This document shows positions 44,462 to 52,362 of a stretch of 64,000 bases of DNA, piece after piece. The notes under the pieces are model-generated. The model did not search any database. It was not told the origin of the DNA and was given only the letters and a program-made list of their open reading frames with translations. A program made the position numbers and the translations under genes. The stretch is from Chloroflexota bacterium (GTDB taxonomy: Bacteria > Chloroflexota > Anaerolineae > UBA7937 > B3-Chlor): assembly GCA_030603665.1 (NCBI GenBank), contig JAUVXJ010000003.1, forward strand, positions 211,377-275,376, in the 5' to 3' direction. Position 1 is the stretch's first letter. Each line of letters opens with the position of its first letter.

Positions 44462-45175
44462 ATGCTCCCCAGACCAATGACGATCGCCAGGATTGACCAA
44501 CCGACCCGCAAGGTCAAGGCCCTTACCCTGCATGGCCGGCTCCCAGCGCAGCCCGGCCAATTCGTCATGGTCTGGATGCCTGGCCTGAACGAGAAGCCCT
44601 TCAGCCTGGTGGACGACGACCCCGTGACCCTGGCCGTGGCTAGCGTGGGGCCTTTCAGCGCACGTCTACACGAGCTGGAGGTTGGAGATCGCCTCTGGCT
44701 CCGCGGTCCCTTCGGGCATGGTTTCGACATCGTCGGCGAGTACGCGCTCCTGGTCGGGGGAGGTTACGGCGTGGCGCCTCTGGCCTTCCTGGCCAGCCGG
44801 ACCATCGGGGCCCGCCGCAAGGTAGCAGTGATCGGAGCGGCGACAGGAGACGAGCTCTTCTTCGAACACCGGCTAGCTGGGGCGGGCTGTGAGGTGGTGC
44901 TGGTCACGGAGGACTGCTCCGCGGGCGAGGGCGGGGTATGCACCGATGTGGCAGAACGGCTGCTCCAGGACGAGACCTTTGACGTAGTCTACGGCTGCGG
45001 CCCAGAGGGCATGCTGGAGACGCTCGAGCAACTGTGTAGCGAACTGGGCATCCCAGGGCAACTGAGCAAAGAGGCCTACATGAGGTGCGCGATGGGCATC
45101 TGTGGATCCTGCGAGCGTGATGGTCTGCTCATTTGCAGAGATGGCCCCGTGTTCCCGGTGGGGCCAGGTACTTGA
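44462..45175 (+). CDS. pyrK: Dihydroorotate dehydrogenase electron-transfer subunit PyrK
   Basis: This 237-residue FAD/2Fe-2S protein connects class 1B PyrD to NAD. The FAD-binding region GQFVMVWMPGLNEKPFSL, the nucleotide fold ALLVGGGYGVAPLAFLA and YGCGPEGMLETL are present. The cluster cysteines are in MRCAMGICGSCERDG and LLICRDGPVF. The start may be ATG 44462 or 44477; neither has an ideal ribosome site, though GGAGGTG lies about 14-20 bases upstream. It is separated from pyrD by six kilobases of minus-strand genes, an unusual split. Its stop overlaps the -35 of the FMN riboswitch promoter. Confidence 0.93.
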   Translation: MLPRPMTIARIDQPTRKVKALTLHGRLPAQPGQFVMVWMPGLNEKPFSLVDDDPVTLAVASVGPFSARLHELEVGDRLWLRGPFGHGFDIVGEYALLVGGGYGVAPLAFLASRTIGARRKVAVIGAATGDELFFEHRLAGAGCEVVLVTEDCSAGEGGVCTDVAERLLQDETFDVVYGCGPEGMLETLEQLCSELGIPGQLSKEAYMRCAMGICGSCERDGLLICRDGPVFPVGPGT

Positions 45176-45200
45176 CAACTGCGCGACGGCAGCGTATAAT
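45172..45200 (+). promoter_or_regulatory. Consensus promoter of the FMN riboswitch transcript
   Basis: Perfect TTGACA (45172-45177) and TATAAT (45195-45200) have 17-base spacing. The -35 box overlaps the pyrK stop codon. Confidence 0.85.
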
Positions 45201-45233
45201 ACATAACTGGAAGCTTCACAAGGCGAATAGCGA

Positions 45234-45379
45234 GGACCTTCGGGGCAGGGTGAGGCCTCTTGCGAGAGGCCAATTCCCGATCGGCGGTGTGGCGCCAGAA
45301 GTTGGCGCCGAGCCCGCAAGCTAGAGAGCAGATCTGGTGAGAAGCCAGAGCCGACGGTATAGTCCGGACGGGAGAAGGT
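45234..45379 (+). ncRNA. FMN riboswitch (RFN element)
   Basis: Nearly all conserved RFN blocks are in order: CTTCGGGGCAGGGTG at 45238, AATTCCCGATCGGCGGT at 45272, GAGCCCGCAAGC at 45310, CTGGTGAGAAGCCAG near 45334, then GCCGACGGTATAGTCCGGA and GGGAGAAGG closing the P1 stem. It binds flavin mononucleotide. A terminator follows, so FMN should switch off the downstream transporter genes by transcription attenuation. Confidence 0.95.
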
Positions 45380-45431
45380 GAATGCCATCAACAGGAGAGC
45401 CGCCTCTCCGCTTGGTGGTGCGAGAATGTGT

Positions 45432-45462
45432 CCCGAAGGTTGTTCCTTCGGGATTTCTGTTT
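45432..45462 (+). terminator. FMN-controlled intrinsic terminator
   Basis: An eight-base-pair stem CCCGAAGG / CCTTCGGG with loop TTGTT is followed by ATTTCTGTTT, about 50 bases after the aptamer and 20 before the first transporter gene. The intervening GAGAGCCGCCTCTCC may take part in the alternative antiterminator fold. Confidence 0.85.
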
Positions 45463-45481
45463 GTGTGCGAGAGCTAGCAGC

Positions 45482-46333
45482 ATGAGAACAGCTCAAGAGA
45501 TGACGGACCCGCTCACCCCAGTCGAGACGATGTCGGGGAATGCCGGCACGCTGAGGAAAGGCTTGAGCCGCATTCCAGGCAAGTATCACGCGTATTTGCT
45601 GGCACCTCCGGCCTTGCTTGTCTTCCTGTGCCTATGGCAACTCCTGGTCATGCTGGGTTCGTACCCCACCTTCATCCTCCCCGCGCCGGCCATCGTGTTC
45701 CGAAAGTTCGTCCTGGCGCTCACTGATGGCACGCTGCTGCACCACGCCCGGGCCACTCTGAGAGAGGTCTTGCTCGGGTTGGCATTGGGGCTCTCCGCGG
45801 CGACGTGCCTGGGATACATCTTCGCCAAGTCCAAGTCGATGGAGAGGCTGCTATCACCCTACATCGTCGCCTCTCAATCCATACCCATCGTGGCCCTGGC
45901 CCCCTTGCTGGTCATCTGGTTCGGCTTTGGCACGTTGTCCAAGGTCATCGTCTGCGCGCTGATCGTCTTCTTCCCAGTGCTCATTAACACCATCGTCGGG
46001 CTCCGTTCGGTGGACGAGAACCTGGTGGACCTCATGCGCTCCTACGGAGCCACCCGGCGCCAGATGTTCACCATGTTGGAGATACCGGCGGCTCTGCCAG
46101 TGCTTCTCGGCGGTCTCAAGATCGGGGTCACGCTCTCCGTGATCGGGGCAGTGGTGGGTGAGTTCGTGGCAGCGGACGAAGGTCTTGGCTTCCTGGTGAA
46201 CCTCTCGCGGGGCCTCTTTGACACACCCATGATGTTCGTGGCCCTCTTTGCACTGGTCATCATCGCCCTGAGCCTGTACGGAGGCGTCGTGTTGCTGGAG
46301 AACCGGCTCCTGTCGTGGCGGCGGATTGAGTAG
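45482..46333 (+). CDS. ribX: ABC transporter permease, flavin uptake (RibX-like)
   Basis: This 283-residue inner-membrane permease of the SsuC/TauC/ThiX type has about six helices, for example YLLAPPALLVFLCLWQLLVM. The cytoplasmic EAA loop is LRSYGATRRQMFTMLEIPAALP, followed by GLKIGVTLSVIGAVVGEF. The family also carries sulfonates, nitrate and HMP. The FMN riboswitch directly upstream makes riboflavin or a precursor the likely substrate (RibXY type). The start may be ATG 45482 or 45500; ribosome sites are weak. The stop overlaps the start region of the binding-protein frame. Confidence 0.88.
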   Translation: MRTAQEMTDPLTPVETMSGNAGTLRKGLSRIPGKYHAYLLAPPALLVFLCLWQLLVMLGSYPTFILPAPAIVFRKFVLALTDGTLLHHARATLREVLLGLALGLSAATCLGYIFAKSKSMERLLSPYIVASQSIPIVALAPLLVIWFGFGTLSKVIVCALIVFFPVLINTIVGLRSVDENLVDLMRSYGATRRQMFTMLEIPAALPVLLGGLKIGVTLSVIGAVVGEFVAADEGLGFLVNLSRGLFDTPMMFVALFALVIIALSLYGGVVLLENRLLSWRRIE

Positions 46334-46355
46334 CAGGAAAGGAGAACCAACGAAA

Positions 46356-47348
46356 TTGAACAAGCTAGTAGTGATTCTAGTCACGGTGTCTGTCATTGCT
46401 ATGAGTGGCTGCAGCGGCGGAGCGAGCACCACTCCTACTGTCCCTGCCATCCCCACCAAGGTGACCCTGGCTATGGGGTTCATTCCCAATGTCCAGTTCG
46501 CGCCCTTCTACGTGGCCGTGAACAAGGGCTACTTCGCCGAAGAGAACCTGGAGATCGAGTTCGACTACGGGATGGAGACAGATCTTCTCAACCTGGTCGG
46601 TACCGATGCCTTGCAGTTCGCTGTAGCCAGCGGTGACCAGGTCATCCTTGCACGTGGGCAGGGCCTGCCGGTCGTGTACGTGATGACCTACTTCCAGAGG
46701 TTTCCCGTGGCTGTCGTCTCTCTGGAGGACGTACCGATGGAGGAACCCCAGGACCTCGTGGGACGCTCAGTGGGCATCCCAGGCTTGTGGGGAGCCAGCT
46801 ACATTGGCTGGCTGGCCCTTCTGGACGCCGCGGGGATAGATGAGCAAGATGTGAAGCTGGAATCCATTGGCTACACCCAGGTGGCCAGCCTGACCGAGGG
46901 CCAGGTGGACGCCGCGGTGGTGTACGCAGCCAACGAGCCGGTGCAGCTTCGCCAGGCCGGATACGATCCTAACATCATCTACGTTGCTGACTACACGAAT
47001 CTGGTATCCAACGGCATCATCACCAACGACAAAACCATCGCAGAGCGACCTGAGCTGGTCGGGGCTCTGGTCCAAGCCGTCCTCCGAGGCCTGCGCTACA
47101 CCATAGATCATCCCGAGGAGGCCTTCGAGATCTGCCTGGAGTATGTGCCCGAGGCTGGAGGCGAGAACCGGGACACGCAACTGGCCGTCCTCAAGGAATC
47201 CATCAAGTTCTGGCAGAGCGACGAACTCGGTCATAGCGACCCTGCAGCCTGGGAAATGTCCCAGGATTTCATGCTCCAGATCGGCCTGGCCGAGACCGGG
47301 ACGGCCCTAGACAAGATGTACACCAACGACTTCATAGTGGCACCGTAG
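46356..47348 (+). CDS. ribY: ABC transporter substrate-binding lipoprotein, NMT1/THI5-like (RibY-like)
   Basis: The protein has 330 residues from TTG 46356, with AAAGGAG about 11 bases upstream. The signal peptide NKLVVILVTVSVIAMSGCSG ends in a lipobox, so it is lipid-anchored outside the membrane. The mature part has the NMT1 pattern: LAMGFIPNVQFAPFYVAVNKG, GRSVGIPGLWGASYIGWLAL, and GYTQVASLTEGQVDAAVVYA. Relatives bind thiamine precursors or riboflavin. Riboswitch control points to flavins. Six bases separate its stop from the ATPase start. Confidence 0.9.
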   Translation: MNKLVVILVTVSVIAMSGCSGGASTTPTVPAIPTKVTLAMGFIPNVQFAPFYVAVNKGYFAEENLEIEFDYGMETDLLNLVGTDALQFAVASGDQVILARGQGLPVVYVMTYFQRFPVAVVSLEDVPMEEPQDLVGRSVGIPGLWGASYIGWLALLDAAGIDEQDVKLESIGYTQVASLTEGQVDAAVVYAANEPVQLRQAGYDPNIIYVADYTNLVSNGIITNDKTIAERPELVGALVQAVLRGLRYTIDHPEEAFEICLEYVPEAGGENRDTQLAVLKESIKFWQSDELGHSDPAAWEMSQDFMLQIGLAETGTALDKMYTNDFIVAP

Positions 47349-47354
47349 GTCACG

Positions 47355-48116
47355 ATGAACCATCCCATTCTGACCGCCGAAGGCGTTGACAAGACCTATC
47401 CCAGCAGAGAAGGGGACGTCAGTGCCCTGAGAGACATCTCTCTGACGATTACGGAAGGAGAATTCGTCAGCCTGGTGGGTCCCTCAGGTTGCGGGAAAAC
47501 CACCCTGCTGCGCATATTGGGAGGACTACTTCAGGCAGACAGGGGGGGGGTGCATATCGATGGCCAGATTCTCACGGAGCCCAGGCGGGACATCGGGTTC
47601 ATCTTCCAGGACCCAACGCTGATGCCGTGGAGAAGCGTTCTCAAGAACGTCACACTACCCCTCGAGGTGCAGGGCAGGAACGGCCACGAACATCGCAAGC
47701 GGGCCATGGAGTTGCTGGGCCTGGTGGGGCTGTTGGGCTTCGAGAACCTGCATCCCCACGAGTTGTCTGGCGGCATGCAACAGCGGGTAGCCATCGCACG
47801 AGCCCTGGTGCACGAACCGGCCATCCTGCTGATGGACGAACCCTTCGGTTCCCTCGACGCCATCACCCGCAACCAGATGAATCTGGAGCTGCTGCGCATA
47901 TGGAACGCCACCCGAAAGACGATTCTGATGGTGACTCATACTATTCAGGAAGCTATCTTCCTGGCTGACAGGGTGCTGATCATGAGCCCGCGGCCTGGCC
48001 ACATCCAGGCCACTTTGGAGGTAGACCTGCCGCGCCCTCGCGACAACGAGATCTACTATAACGAGGACTTCGCCAAGCTCTATCACTTGGTGCGGGATTC
48101 GATCGCGGCTGCCTGA
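47355..48116 (+). CDS. ABC transporter ATPase of the FMN-riboswitch operon
   Basis: This 253-residue protein has Walker A GPSGCGKTTLLRILGGL, signature LSGGMQQRVAIARAL, Walker B AILLMDEPFGSLDAIT and the H-loop MVTHTIQEAIFLAD. It belongs to the SsuB/TauB/ThiZ group and completes the importer with the two preceding genes. A run of eight G at 47545 lies in a glycine-coding stretch and does not break the frame. Confidence 0.93.
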   Translation: MNHPILTAEGVDKTYPSREGDVSALRDISLTITEGEFVSLVGPSGCGKTTLLRILGGLLQADRGGVHIDGQILTEPRRDIGFIFQDPTLMPWRSVLKNVTLPLEVQGRNGHEHRKRAMELLGLVGLLGFENLHPHELSGGMQQRVAIARALVHEPAILLMDEPFGSLDAITRNQMNLELLRIWNATRKTILMVTHTIQEAIFLADRVLIMSPRPGHIQATLEVDLPRPRDNEIYYNEDFAKLYHLVRDSIAAA

Positions 48117-48180
48117 CGTGGTCGACTAAGGGCTCGTCCCATGCTCGCCCCCATGGGTCCCCATGGTCACGGTCCAGGAA

Positions 48181-48207
48181 GTAGCGCAAGTTGCCAACTT
48201 GCGCTAC
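48181..48207. repeat. Perfect palindromic element (REP-like or terminator)
   Basis: GTAGCGCAAGTT and AACTTGCGCTAC form a perfect 12-base-pair stem with loop GCC, 65 bases after the transporter operon and followed by ATTATT. It could terminate that operon or be one copy of a dispersed palindrome. Confidence 0.6.
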
Positions 48208-48355
48208 ATTATTCGGGCATCCATGAGTCCCGGCACGGCATGGATCCTCGTCAGCTACGGGCAACGGCGATCGAGAATCCGACCTGGAAACAGAGAGTCC
48301 TCAACCGGGGACTGCGTGCGAACATGATTCCGATCAAAGGGGTTTCGAGCGCAGA

Positions 48356-48820
48356 GTGAGCCAGTGGTACGGTAACCTTCCGGAACGAAAGAAGCTGACC
48401 TACGGTCTGCTGTTCACCATCATCTGCATGACTGTACCCTGCTACGTGTTGGGCTTCATCGCTCTGGGGATGGCTCCTCCTCGGTACACTCCCACTCCCA
48501 CAGAGACTCCCACGTTCACACCGACGGAGACCGCCACCCACACACCCACGTCTACCGCCACCGCCACCCACACGCCGACGGCCACAGGCACTACAACACC
48601 GACGGAGACCGCCACTGCCACGCCCACCGACACGCCTACTGAGACAGCTACTTTCACGCCTACGCTCACTCACACCGCCACCAGCACGCACACGCCAACC
48701 TACACGCCATCCACGACACCTACCGATACGGCAACCGCGACAGCGACCTCCACTCCCACAGCCACCGAGACCAGCACACCTACCAGCACTGGCACACCTC
48801 CGTCAGAAGAAACCGGCTAG
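48356..48820 (+). CDS. Membrane-anchored Thr/Pro-repeat surface protein, small
   Basis: The protein has 154 residues from GTG 48356. A short cytoplasmic tail ([13 protein letters not shown]) precedes one membrane helix ([22 protein letters not shown]). About 110 residues of TPTETAT-type repeats follow, with no C-terminal domain. It is predicted to be an extracellular rod, possibly O-glycosylated. The same layout recurs in five other proteins of this window. The start has no strong ribosome site, so confidence in it is moderate. The function is unknown. Confidence 0.65.
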   Translation: MSQWYGNLPERKKLTYGLLFTIICMTVPCYVLGFIALGMAPPRYTPTPTETPTFTPTETATHTPTSTATATHTPTATGTTTPTETATATPTDTPTETATFTPTLTHTATSTHTPTYTPSTTPTDTATATATSTPTATETSTPTSTGTPPSEETG

Positions 48821-48880
48821 CCACATGAGTCTGCAGACGATTCTGTCATCCATTGCGCCCACCCACACCAGGTCGTCACT

Positions 48881-49540
48881 ATGAGACGTCTCTTTCGTCG
48901 GTACTCCCAGCTAGCTGCCCCACAGAAGAGGCTATACAGCCTGCTGACGGTGCTCACCGCCATCGCGCTGCTGCTCTACTGCTTGGGAATCGGCAGCTTC
49001 CTCGCGCGCTCACGATTGGTGCCCGAGGTAGCTCTGGAGATCCCGCCCACCTTCACCGCCAGCCCGACGTCCATGCCGACCAGCACGGCGCCCCCGGGGA
49101 GCACATCAACCCCAACGGCCACGCTTCCCCCCACTCCCACTCAGCGGCCGATACCCACCTTCACACCGACCCCAGAGAGCGTCAACATCACGGTCGTGAT
49201 CACCGATACCCAAGGTGTGACCACCACCGTCGTGATCTCCGCCACCGTCACACCAACGCCGGAGATCACCCCCACCGTCACCATAACCGCTGAGGCATCG
49301 CTGACGTCCCCCGCTGCGGAGCCACCCACGCTCTCAGTTCACACAGCAACGCTGCCTCCTGCGCCGGACATCGCGTTTCGCGCCCAGCTCTTGCCTATCT
49401 GGGACCATGACCTCCTCGGCCACATCGCTGCCGTTTGGTCCTGCCACACGAGCGCAAGCCCATCCAGGCGTCTGTCACCCACAGCCTTCGCAGGGCAGAC
49501 GTTCTGTAACACACCCGCACGCACCCACCACTACGGATGA
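48881..49540 (+). CDS. Membrane-anchored Thr/Pro-rich surface protein
   Basis: This 219-residue protein has a basic N-terminus (RRLFRRYSQLAAPQKRLYS), one membrane helix (LLTVLTAIALLLYCLGIGSFL), a Thr/Pro linker, a Val/Thr-rich strand segment (VNITVVITDTQGVTTTVVIS) and a further Thr/Pro stretch. The last 60 residues are unusual for the family, with Trp, Cys and His. The stop TGA overlaps the ATG of the next gene (ATGA), implying translational coupling to the radical SAM gene. The function is unknown; an envelope location is inferred. Confidence 0.65.
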   Translation: MRRLFRRYSQLAAPQKRLYSLLTVLTAIALLLYCLGIGSFLARSRLVPEVALEIPPTFTASPTSMPTSTAPPGSTSTPTATLPPTPTQRPIPTFTPTPESVNITVVITDTQGVTTTVVISATVTPTPEITPTVTITAEASLTSPAAEPPTLSVHTATLPPAPDIAFRAQLLPIWDHDLLGHIAAVWSCHTSASPSRRLSPTAFAGQTFCNTPARTHHYG

Positions 49541-50547
49541 GCGAACCCTTTGTCCGCGAGGCGCTTCTGCAAGAGAAGGCGGGCGACAAAAGTCGCTGTC
49601 TGACCTGCGAGCGGCGCTGACTGCTTGGGCCTGGCGCCTCGGGATGGTGCCGCACTCGAGCCAACATCGACGGCAGACTGGTGACCCTGACCTATGGCAG
49701 TGTCTCCTCCCTCTCGGCCAATCCCATCGAGAAGAAACCCCTGCACCATTTCTATCCCGGTAGCGTGGCCCTCACCGCCGGAAGCTGGGGCTGCAACTTC
49801 GGATGCCCGTGGTGTCAAAACTGGGATATCAGCAAGTCACCGTCCGGCAAGGGGTGGTACCTATCTCCCGAGGACTTCGTGAAGACCGCCCTCGCCCGGG
49901 GCTGTCGAGGCACGTCCATCAGCTTCAACGAGCCCACGCTCTCGCTGGAGTGGTCACTGGACGTGTTCCGGCTGGCCAAGGGCCAAGGGCTCTACAACAC
50001 CTACGTCACCAACGCCTACATGACCACGCAGGCCCTGGACCTGCTGGTCGATGCCGGACTGGACGCCATGAACGTGGACATCAAGGGCGATGCACACGCG
50101 GTGAGGAGGCACTGCAAAGGCATTGAGGTGGATAAGGTCTGGCGCAACTGTCGCCATGCCCGGCAGAGTGGCGTTCACGTGGAGATCACCACCCTGGTCA
50201 TCCCCGGCGTGAACCACACAGAGGGTGTGCTAGGGGGTATTGCCAGGAGAATCCACGATGCCCTCGGTCCCGACACGCCGTGGCATCTGAGTGGCTACTA
50301 CCCAGCCTATCGCTTTCACGCGCCGCCCACCCCGCTCAGCGCGCTTGAGCGCGGATGGGAGATGGGCAAGGAAGAGGGGTTGGACTTCGTCTATCTGGGG
50401 AACGTCCCGGGGCACCGTCTGGAGAACACCTACTGCCCTGGCTGCGAAGAGCTACTCATTGAGCGGCGTGGCCTGACAGTCATGCAGAGCAGACTGCTCG
50501 AAACTTCATGCCCAGCTTGCGGCAGGAACGTCCCAGTCGTCGTTTGA
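49537..50547 (+). CDS. amrS: AmrS-like radical SAM enzyme with in-frame UGA at a conserved Cys (possible selenoprotein)
   Basis: The product has 336 residues if UGA at codon 28 (49618-49620) is read through. The radical SAM motif is SWGCNFGCPWCQNWDIS. The overall pattern (TYGSVSSLSANPIEKKPLHHF, TSISFNEPTLSLEW, YVTNAYMT, DAMNVDIKG) matches the AmmeMemoRadiSam-system/PflA-like family. The N-terminal conserved CxxCxxxC-x5-...-C element reads RCLTCERR-UGA-LLGPGASGWC, so the UGA replaces exactly the third Cys with spacing intact. The ATG overlaps the upstream stop (ATGA). Without recoding, only 49681-50547 (288 residues from GTG) is expressed. Selenocysteine, a TGC-to-TGA nonsense mutation, or a base error are the alternatives. 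Confidence 0.75.
49633..49651 (+). promoter_or_regulatory. SECIS-like stem-loop after the UGA codon
   Basis: GGCGCC / GGTGCC (six pairs, one G-T) with loop TCGGGAT starts 13 bases after the UGA at 49618. The apical loop begins 19 bases downstream, within the window used by bacterial SECIS elements, and carries a G run. Bacterial SECIS consensus is loose, so chance cannot be excluded. Confidence 0.4.
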
Positions 50548-50614
50548 GCAAACGGGTCCGCTCGACCCCGCGGGGAGGATGCTGCTCGGCACCGGAGCGG
50601 GGCCTCGCGCGCCG

Positions 50615-51379
50615 CTACCAGGCGTACTGGAACACGATATTGGTGAACTGCCCCGCCACACCGCAGTCGGTGAACTTGATCTCCACCGTGTCCGACTGGG
50701 GAACCGGGTTTGCCTGGCTCTGCACAATGTCTATCAAGAACGTGAAGGGCGAATGGTAGTGCTCAGACGCGAGAGGAGAAAACCCCCAGCTGCCCGCGTC
50801 CTCGCCCTCGCCACTCACCTTGAAGGCCTCGTTTCCCGCAAACCTCAGACGCACTGTTCTCCCATTGACGGGTTCGCCCCCCACCCCAGTGATGCTGCCC
50901 TTCATGTACACTGTTCCACAATTGGCGGCGCTCTGCATCCCTCCTGCATATCTGAACTCGAAGGAGGTTTGAGTGGTTGGAGTGGCGGTAGCCGCAGGCT
51001 CCGAGGTCGCCGTGGCTGTGGGTGGAACGCTGGTGGCGGTGGGGCCACCGGGTGTGTGCGTCGCCGTAGCCGGAGCCGTAGTGGCGGTCGGCGGCACCGG
51101 AGTGTTGGTGTAGGTGGCTGTCGCCGGAGCTACCACTAAGGTGCTCGTAACTGTCGGCTCCGGCGGAGTGGTGGCTGTGGGTTCCGGGGTAGATGTGGGC
51201 GAGGGACCGACAGGAATCGAGGTGAAAGTAGGCCGCATGGTGGGAAGAGGGGTGCTGACTTCAGTCGGTGCAGCCGCGGGAAGAGACAACTCTCGCGAGA
51301 GCATCAACAGCAACACGGTGAAAACGAAACCGTTGAGGAAAACCAGAACCCCCACGATCAGCAGATATCTCGGCTTCAT
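50615..51379 (-). CDS. Membrane-anchored Thr/Pro-linker protein with C-terminal beta domain
   Basis: This 254-residue protein has an N-terminal membrane helix (YLLIVGVLVFLNGFVFTVLL), then about 100 residues of Thr/Pro repeat, then a C-terminal domain of about 110 residues. That domain runs from FRYAGGMQSAANCGTVYM through GVGGEPVNGRTVRLRF to AGQFTNIVFQYAW, and the protein at 58670 has the same one. Two conserved cysteines in it may form a disulfide. The fold looks like an Ig-like or carboxypeptidase-regulatory beta sandwich. It follows the LysM gene by 45 bases, probably in one transcript. Confidence 0.75.
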   Translation of the reverse strand: MKPRYLLIVGVLVFLNGFVFTVLLLMLSRELSLPAAAPTEVSTPLPTMRPTFTSIPVGPSPTSTPEPTATTPPEPTVTSTLVVAPATATYTNTPVPPTATTAPATATHTPGGPTATSVPPTATATSEPAATATPTTQTSFEFRYAGGMQSAANCGTVYMKGSITGVGGEPVNGRTVRLRFAGNEAFKVSGEGEDAGSWGFSPLASEHYHSPFTFLIDIVQSQANPVPQSDTVEIKFTDCGVAGQFTNIVFQYAW

Positions 51380-51424
51380 TCCTCGCTCCTTGCTGCCCGC
51401 GACCGCCCGCTCGCCGCAAGCCCG

Positions 51425-52051
51425 CTACGGTATGACCAACGCCTGTCCCACACGGATCGCGTTCGGATTGTCCAGTCCATTCGCCTGGGCCAGCTCCTCC
51501 GACGTGACTCCGTAGTCGCGCGCGATCCCGCTCAATGACTCGCCCTCTTGCACGACGTGAATCCTCTGCCCCTCCGTGGAAGATGGCGTAGAGGCCGGCA
51601 CCACAGTGCCCTCTTCCGTGGGAGGCGGCGCCGACGCGGCTGGTATCACCAGCTCCTGTCCTTCTCGTATTAGAGCATCGGCGCTGCCCAAGTCGTTGGC
51701 CTCGACGATGGCATCCACCGTGGTTCCGTAGGTCCGAGCGATCCCGCTCAGAGTCTCGCCAGCCTGCACCACATGCACGCTGGGGGTAGTTGGGGCCACA
51801 GGCGAGGGCTCCTCGGTTGCGGTCGGCTCTGGTGCCAAGGTAGGCGTGGCGACGACCACATCGAACGGAGTGAAAGTGGGCTTGGCAGTCCTGGTGGGCG
51901 TGGAGGTCGGCCGGCGGTTCTCCGATACCATCAGGAGCAAGCGGCTGAAGATGAGATAGTTGATCAAGAGGAGGACAACAACGAGAGCGATCTCCCTTCC
52001 TCTCTCTCTGATTCCCCTACGAATCGCACCCCATCGGCTCGTTGAGTTCAT
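51425..52051 (-). CDS. Membrane-anchored protein with two LysM domains
   Basis: This 208-residue protein has one membrane helix (REIALVVVLLLINYLIFSRL, residues about 20-40), a Thr/Pro linker, and two LysM repeats. These are VHVVQAGETLSGIARTYGTT...LVIP (about 92-137) and IHVVQEGESLSGIARDYGVT...LVIP (about 163-208). LysM binds N-acetylglucosamine polymers, so attachment to peptidoglycan or another glycan is likely. No enzymatic domain is present. The promoter lies just upstream. Confidence 0.88.
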   Translation of the reverse strand: MNSTSRWGAIRRGIRERGREIALVVVLLLINYLIFSRLLLMVSENRRPTSTPTRTAKPTFTPFDVVVATPTLAPEPTATEEPSPVAPTTPSVHVVQAGETLSGIARTYGTTVDAIVEANDLGSADALIREGQELVIPAASAPPPTEEGTVVPASTPSSTEGQRIHVVQEGESLSGIARDYGVTSEELAQANGLDNPNAIRVGQALVIP

Positions 52052-52080
52052 CTCGACTCCCCTAGCACCTTCTCGGAGCG

Positions 52081-52110
52081 ATTATAGCACAGGATGGAGA
52101 GCAAGGTCAA
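52081..52110 (-). promoter_or_regulatory. Promoter of the LysM gene
   Basis: On the minus strand TTGACC (52110-52105) and TATAAT (52086-52081) have 18-base spacing, about 30 bases from the start codon. The remainder of the gap to 52362 shows only a rightward TATAAT at 52282 with a poor -35, perhaps for the wzz-like gene. Confidence 0.65.
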
Positions 52111-52362
52111 CACCTTGAGCCACAGCGGCATTAACGCCAATCCTGCGCACTCCAGCTACGTCCCACGGACCCCCAGCATGCGCCCACCGCGCGACCCGAC
52201 CGTAGTCCTGGACGGCTCCACGCCTCGCGCATTACTGCTCTGCCTCCTCCAGTAGGAGTGGTCTTTCGCCGCCTGAGGGCGTATAATCACCGCGAGAACG
52301 CGTGCTGCTAGGTCAAGTAGTCGGCGAGCAGCGCGTGGATACCCTCCGGAGAAGCGATAGCC

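Noticed and set aside
47535..47560. Frameshift at the run of eight G in the ABC ATPase gene
   Set aside because: The frame through the run gives an intact ATPase with all motifs in order.
48480..49300. CRISPR or microsatellite array in the repetitive ACC/CCG-rich DNA
   Set aside because: The repetition follows codons of Thr/Pro rods in open frames, with no conserved repeat-spacer structure.
49681..50547. Annotating the radical SAM gene simply from GTG 49681
   Set aside because: Upstream codons match the conserved N-terminus in frame, and an ATGA overlap supports ATG 49537. The shorter form loses a conserved cysteine cluster.
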